From the NCBI RefSeq assembly GCF_042186555.1, contig NC_133330.1:346409279-346473278 (forward strand): a stretch of 64,000 nucleotides of DNA, given 5' to 3'. The stretch comes from Aquarana catesbeiana (lineage: Eukaryota; Chordata; Amphibia; Anura; Ranidae). Below the pieces are notes generated by a model. It had not been told where the DNA came from. It saw nothing but the letters and a program-made list of their open reading frames with translations, and did no database searches. Both the position numbers and the translations under genes were made by a program. Below are positions 26,701 to 32,700 of this stretch, piece by piece (position 1 is the first letter of the stretch; each line of letters begins with the position of its first letter).

Positions 26701-29700
26701 GGGGGGGCGGCACGTCTGCTTGGACTTGTAGTTCCTCTACTTCCTAAATCCCCCTTCAGTCTTGTACAGCCTCCTCTCCTGGACTGAAATGTCTTCCTCT
26801 GATATCACCGCACACTCTGAGCTTCTCACAATGTGCATTAGAAGGTGCAGCAAGTCAGATAAAGCCCCGCCCCATTTCCTGGCTAGAGGACATCCAGACT
26901 GTTCCTGGCCCCACCCCTTTCATTCATTGGATTTTAGTTCTTTCAATCATGGAAGGTTCAGGATTACATGTGGGCGTTACCTATGCAAATACGGCCTTCC
27001 TAGGAACGCCCACTCCTCCAGACTGACACCCACCCATCATGGTGTTTTGATATTTGCATAACTCCTCCCCCAGCAGGGGGCTGTGCTGTTGTCGGGAAGC
27101 TATGTACAGCCCCCTGTCAGCCCCTCCCACTAACCATGATCTGCCTGCATTGCATAGAGAAGCTCAGAGACCCGGTGATGACATCACTGAGTATAAATTA
27201 TGGTCTGGAAAGAAACATAAAATTAAAAAAAGGGAAAATCATTCTTCTGTTGACAAGTTGTGGATGGGTCATCATTAGGATCGCACCAATACCGAGCATT
27301 TCCAGGAGGTCTTGTACTCGGGAAAATCTTCAGAATCTTGACCCTCAACCCGGACAGTCGGGGACGATCGGTGCGCTGGTGGGAGGAGTTACGATCACCG
27401 ATCTCCCTTTTAGGATTTCAATAAAGCAGCCGAGAGCCACTTCTCCTTCTCTCCCTCCCCCGACTTTCGGCTGCTTTATTGAAATCCTAAAAGGGGGATC
27501 GGTGATCGTAACTCCTCCCACCACCGCACCGATCGTCCCCGACTGTCCCCATATCCTCCTCCGGCCCCCCGACACGTCCTCCCTGCTCCTCCGGCCCCCC
27601 GACACGTCCTCCCTGCTCCTCCTCCGGCCCCCCGACACGTCCTCCCTGCTCCTCCTCCAGCCCCCCGACACGTCCTCCCTGCTCCTCCTCCAGCCCCCCG
27701 ACACGTCCTCCCTGCTCCTCCTCCTCCGGCCCCCCGCCACGTCCTCACTGCTCCTCCATCGGCCCCCCGACACGTCCTCCCTGCTCCTCCTCCTCCGGCC
27801 CCCCGCCACGTCCTCCCTGCTCCTCCTCCGGCCCCCCCGCCACGCCCATCTTGCTCCTCCTCCGGCCCCCCCGCCACGTCCTCATTGCTCCTCCTCCGGC
27901 TCTCCGCCACGTCCTCCCTGCTCCTCCTCCTCCGGCCCCCCGACACGTCCTCCCTGCTCCTCCTCCTCCGGCTCCCCGCCACGTCCTCCCTGCTCCTCCT
28001 CCTCCGGCCCCCCGACACGTCCTCCCTGCTCCTCCTCCGGCCCCCCCGCCACGTCCTCCCTGCTCCTCCTCCGGCCCCCCCGCCACGTCCTCCCTGCTCC
28101 TCCTCCGGCCCCCCCGCCACGTCCTCCCTGCTCCTCCTCCTCCTCCGGCCCCCCGACACGTCCTCCCTGCTCCTCCTCCTCCGGCCCCCCGCCACGTCCT
28201 CCCTGCTCCTCCTCCGGCCCCCCCGCCACGCCCATCTTGCTCCTCCTCCGGCCCCCCCGCCACGTCCTCATTGCTCCTCCTCCGGCTCTCCGCCACGTCC
28301 TCCCTGCTCCTCCTCCTCCGGCCCCCCGACACGTCCTCCCTGCTCCTCCTCCTCCGGCTCCCCGCCACGTCCTCCCTGCTCCTCCTCCTCCGGCCCCCCG
28401 ACACGTCCTCCCTGCTCCTCCTCCGGCCCCCCCGCCACGTCCTCCCTGCTCCTCCTCCGGCCCCCCCGCCACGTCCTCCCTGCTCCTCCTCCGGCCCCCC
28501 GCCACGTCCTCCCTGCTCCTCCTCCGGCCCCCCGACACGTCCTCCCTGCTCCTCCTCCTCCGGCCCCCCCGACACGTCCTCCCTGCTCCTCCTCCGGCTC
28601 CCCGCCACGTCCTCCCTGCTCCTCCTCTTCCGGCCCCCCGCCACGTCCTCCCTGCTCCTCCTCTTCCGGGCCCCCGCCACGTCCTCCCTGCTCCTCCTCT
28701 TCCGGGCCCCCGCCACGTCCTCCCTGCTTCTCCCCTTCCGGCCCCCCGCCACGTCCTCCCTGCTCCTCCCCCGGCACGTCCTCCCTGCTCCTCCTCCTCC
28801 GGCCCCCCGCCACGTCCTCCCTGCTCCTCCTCCTCCGGCCCCCCGCCGCGTCCTCCCTGCTCCTCCTCCGGCCCCCCGCCACGTCCATCTTGCTCCTCCT
28901 CCGGCTCCCCGCCACGTCCTCCCTGCTCCTCCTCCGGCCCCCCCGCCACGTCCTCCCTGCTCCTCCTCCGGCCCCCCTGTCCTGGTTCTGTCAGGATGGA
29001 GAACGGAGGAAGGAGCTGGTATGTTATTTACCAGATCCATCCTTTTCTGAATGCACAGAGTCAGTGATCACTGTCTGTCCAATCATAACTGAGCATTGTA
29101 ACCTGTGTTTAAGATACTTCAGTTTATGAATGGGGGAGGAGCCGCTGTCTCTTCTCCATTCATCTTCAGTGCAGCCGAGGCTACAGAGAAAGACTGGGGA
29201 ATCCGTGTCCTCAATCCCTTTCCATGTTATAAAGGGGAGATAGCAGACCCCCTGCATCTCAAAGCCACTCCCCCCCTCCCCCCAATAGGACTGATATAAA
29301 TAATAATAAAAAAAAAAATGTATTTATCTCTATCTATATCTATAGCATTCAGGCATAGATATTTATTTATAACATTGGGGGTTGTGTAGCTCTTGCCAGT
29401 TGTGCCATTTAAGAGTTTGACCCACTTTTATTAAACAAAAGAAATGAACATTCCGTCCAGAATTCCCACACAGGGTTTCAACATCACAGTAATAATTCAC
29501 AAGCGGAAAATACCGAGTCACCTGACATATACAGCCACGTGGATCAGACCTTCCACCTCAGACCTTCCACCTCAGACCTTTCACCTCAGACCTTTCACCT
29601 CAGACCTTTCACCTCAGACCTTTCACCTCAGACCTTTCACCTCAGACCTTTCACCTCAGACCTTTCACCTCAGACCTTCCACCTCAGACCTTCCACCTCA

Positions 29701-32700
29701 GACCTTTCACCTCAGACCTTTCACCTCAGACCTTCCACCTCAGACCTTCCACCTCAGACCTTCCACCTCAGACCTTCCACCTCAGACCTTCCACCTCAGA
29801 CCTTCCACCTCAGACCTTTCCCTTGTCAGTCCATATAGAAAACACCCTCCCGCCCCTCTAACCCTCAGACTCGGGTCTCTGGCAAGCCTGGACTTGGGAG
29901 GGCGGAGCCCAGAACCGCGGTCAGGTGACTACAGATAGTCCAGCCCACACCTGACCAATCAGTGTGCCGGTGGATCCCAAAACCCGGACCCAGGACTGAG
30001 GATTTCATCCCACCCGGATCTCTAAGAAATCCCCGGGGCTCCGTGTCCCAAAGAAGCAAATACACTGGAGCCCCCCCCAACCTGCCTGGTTGAGAATCCT
30101 GCGTCCTTCCGCTGGTGGGGTACCACATACATAATATATTAATATATATACAAAAATAAAAACCTGACACATTGCCACAGTCACATGACATTAAAGAAAA
30201 GTATCGCTGAGAAGCTGAAAATAATAAAAGGAAGACGTAGTATCAGTTTTTGTATTCACTCTTAAGAAAGTTATCAGGACCCCCCGGTCATCATTTTATT
30301 GGGATATGATTTGGGGGGGGAGGGGGGGGTCGGCGGTGACCGCGCTTCATTCATTCCATTGGGGCCCCTCCCCCGACAAGTGCAGAGTCTGCAGCTTTCC
30401 CCATCTGTATGGGGCAGATAGACCCTTGACAGGGGGAGGGGCGAGAGCTCTGCCAGGGGAGATAACACACCCCGGGGTCACCGCAGAGCTGCAGATAACC
30501 GCACAGCCGCCCATTCACAGAACTCGATGTGATCTCAGGGAATTCTGCGCGGTCAGCGTTTCGTGTGCGCCGAGGATACAACTGAACCGATCGCTGCGAC
30601 TTTCCACCAATCCCACCAGAGGTGACCCCGGAAATCTCCTGGAAGATTTAACAAGCGAATGTCATCAGCTTTACATCCGCCGTTTTCCATCGAACGTCTC
30701 GTGTGCGCGGATACTTACCAATGCCGGGGGAGGGGCGTACAGCCGCATGCAGATGGCTTCTGACAACATTGGACCGCGTCTGTGTATTATATATTGAAGA
30801 TCTGCCTGATGTCTCCATCAGAAGCCGGGGTGACAACACAGGAGCACAAATGTGAGACGGGGGCGGGGCGTTGTCACCCTAGAACAGGAAGTGTCTGAAC
30901 AAAAACCTCCATGGCGGGATCACCGGGGAGATTCCAAGCAGCAAACGCAGCATGTTCGGGGGAGGGGGGGGAGCTACACACCCAGTATGGCCACTTACCG
31001 GAATAATCCCCGGTGATCCCGCCATGGAGGGCCTTGTCCAGTCACTTCCTGTTATAGGGTGACAACGCTTTGTCCCCGTGTTGTCACCCCGTCACATGGA
31101 GATTACAGACACGGGCCGCTGTCACCATCAGGAAACATGAGAAATGCCGCCACTTCTGGAGAACATTGAGACATGAAGTGGCAGCAAAGAAGCTACAGGA
31201 GATCAGCAGCACTGAGAAAAGGGAAGATTAAGGATTTTCTGTAAAAAAAAAAAAAGAAGATTTCTCAACAGGCCGAGTGAAGAGTCAATAATTGAGGTCA
31301 CATGACACGATCCGATTTCTGCTCCACACAGGAATGTCGGCACCGCGCTCTAATCCATCACGTGACCGTGGGAACCACGCCATTAATGACCTCACACCCA
31401 ACGCAAGAAATAAAAAGAGAAGCATTCTGACATACAAGCCACATGGGGGGGAGGGTCCTCCGCCACACAGGAAGGGGGGGGTGCCACCAGGGGGGGGTCT
31501 TCCACTACACAAGGGGGGGGTCCCACAAGGGAGGGGGGAGGGTCCTCCGCCACACAGGAAGGGGGGGTGCCACCAGGGGGGGGGGAGGGTCTTCCACTAC
31601 ACAAGGGGGGTTCATAAAGTGTAAAAGAACCTACCTTTTAAGGGGCGGTGCCTGCCACTAGCAGACTCAATGACTGGGCAGACGGAGTCACCAGACGCTG
31701 TCCTGTTCTGATTGGTCAGCGCTGTATGTGCTCTGGGAAGTACACCCCAAACACTGAATACAACATTTGGGGCGAGGGTCCCTGAACACGAGTTCTGCTC
31801 AGAACAGACTCCGCCCACTGCGGATTTCTGATGATCATTGGACAGCCTCCCTACTAGTCCTCAGAGTGCGGGAAACTTCTCCCCACAATTCATTTCTGGC
31901 GCATGCGCACACAACACGGAGATCTTTGTCAGGTCAGCAAAAGTGTGTTGTAAGGGTTTTCAACCACCTTAAGTGTGCATAGAGGCCCCACAATACCACC
32001 GAAGGGCCCCACAGTACCACGGGAGGGCCCCACAGTACCACAAGAGGCCCCACAGTACCACAAGAGGCCCCACAATACCACCGAAGGGCCCCACAGTACC
32101 ACAAGAGGCCCCACAGTACCACCAAAGGGCCCCACAGTACCACCAAAGGGCCCCACAGTACCACCAAAGGGCCCCACAGTACCACAGGGCTCCTAGAGGT
32201 ATACAGGACAACCTTGGTTTGATATAGAAGTAGCGTCACAATTGAGTATAAAAGAGAAGAGAGGCGCCTCCAAGTGTAGCAATGTGGTTACATGTAATGA
32301 AGGTACAACATTTAGCAACTCACGACTGATGATTAGGAGAGGTGCATCTAAGTATACAGGCATCCGGGGTAAAGTTGTCCACATAGACCATCCCCCGCAC
32401 CGCCATTGACGTCATCCCTTCCACGGTTCAAGCCTCACTTTCAGATCGCTCTCCTGCAGGGTAGTCTTCCCGGTCAGGATCGCAGACTGAGAGCGGTGAG
32501 AGCCGGAGATGCGGGGGATGGTCTATGTGGACGGCTTTACCCCGGATGTCTCCATACTTATGCTGGCCATACACTATACAGAAAATCGGCCGAACCCATT
32601 TTCGAAAAACGAACGTTCAACCGTGACCACAAACGATGGTGCCATCATATAATGACCGATAAATTGTTCAGTGGACATGAATAAATAATTTTTTGTTCGT

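Noticed and set aside
27136..29129. Open frames of 350-640 residues on both strands (Pro/Ser-rich and Gly/Arg-rich)
   Set aside because: They coincide with the GC-rich minisatellite, are open in many frames at once and have no domain. Array by-product.
31470..31600. CTCF sites at 'gccaccagggggg'
   Set aside because: They match only the left half of the consensus, and G-run slippage in a repeat explains them. Not strong enough for a feature.
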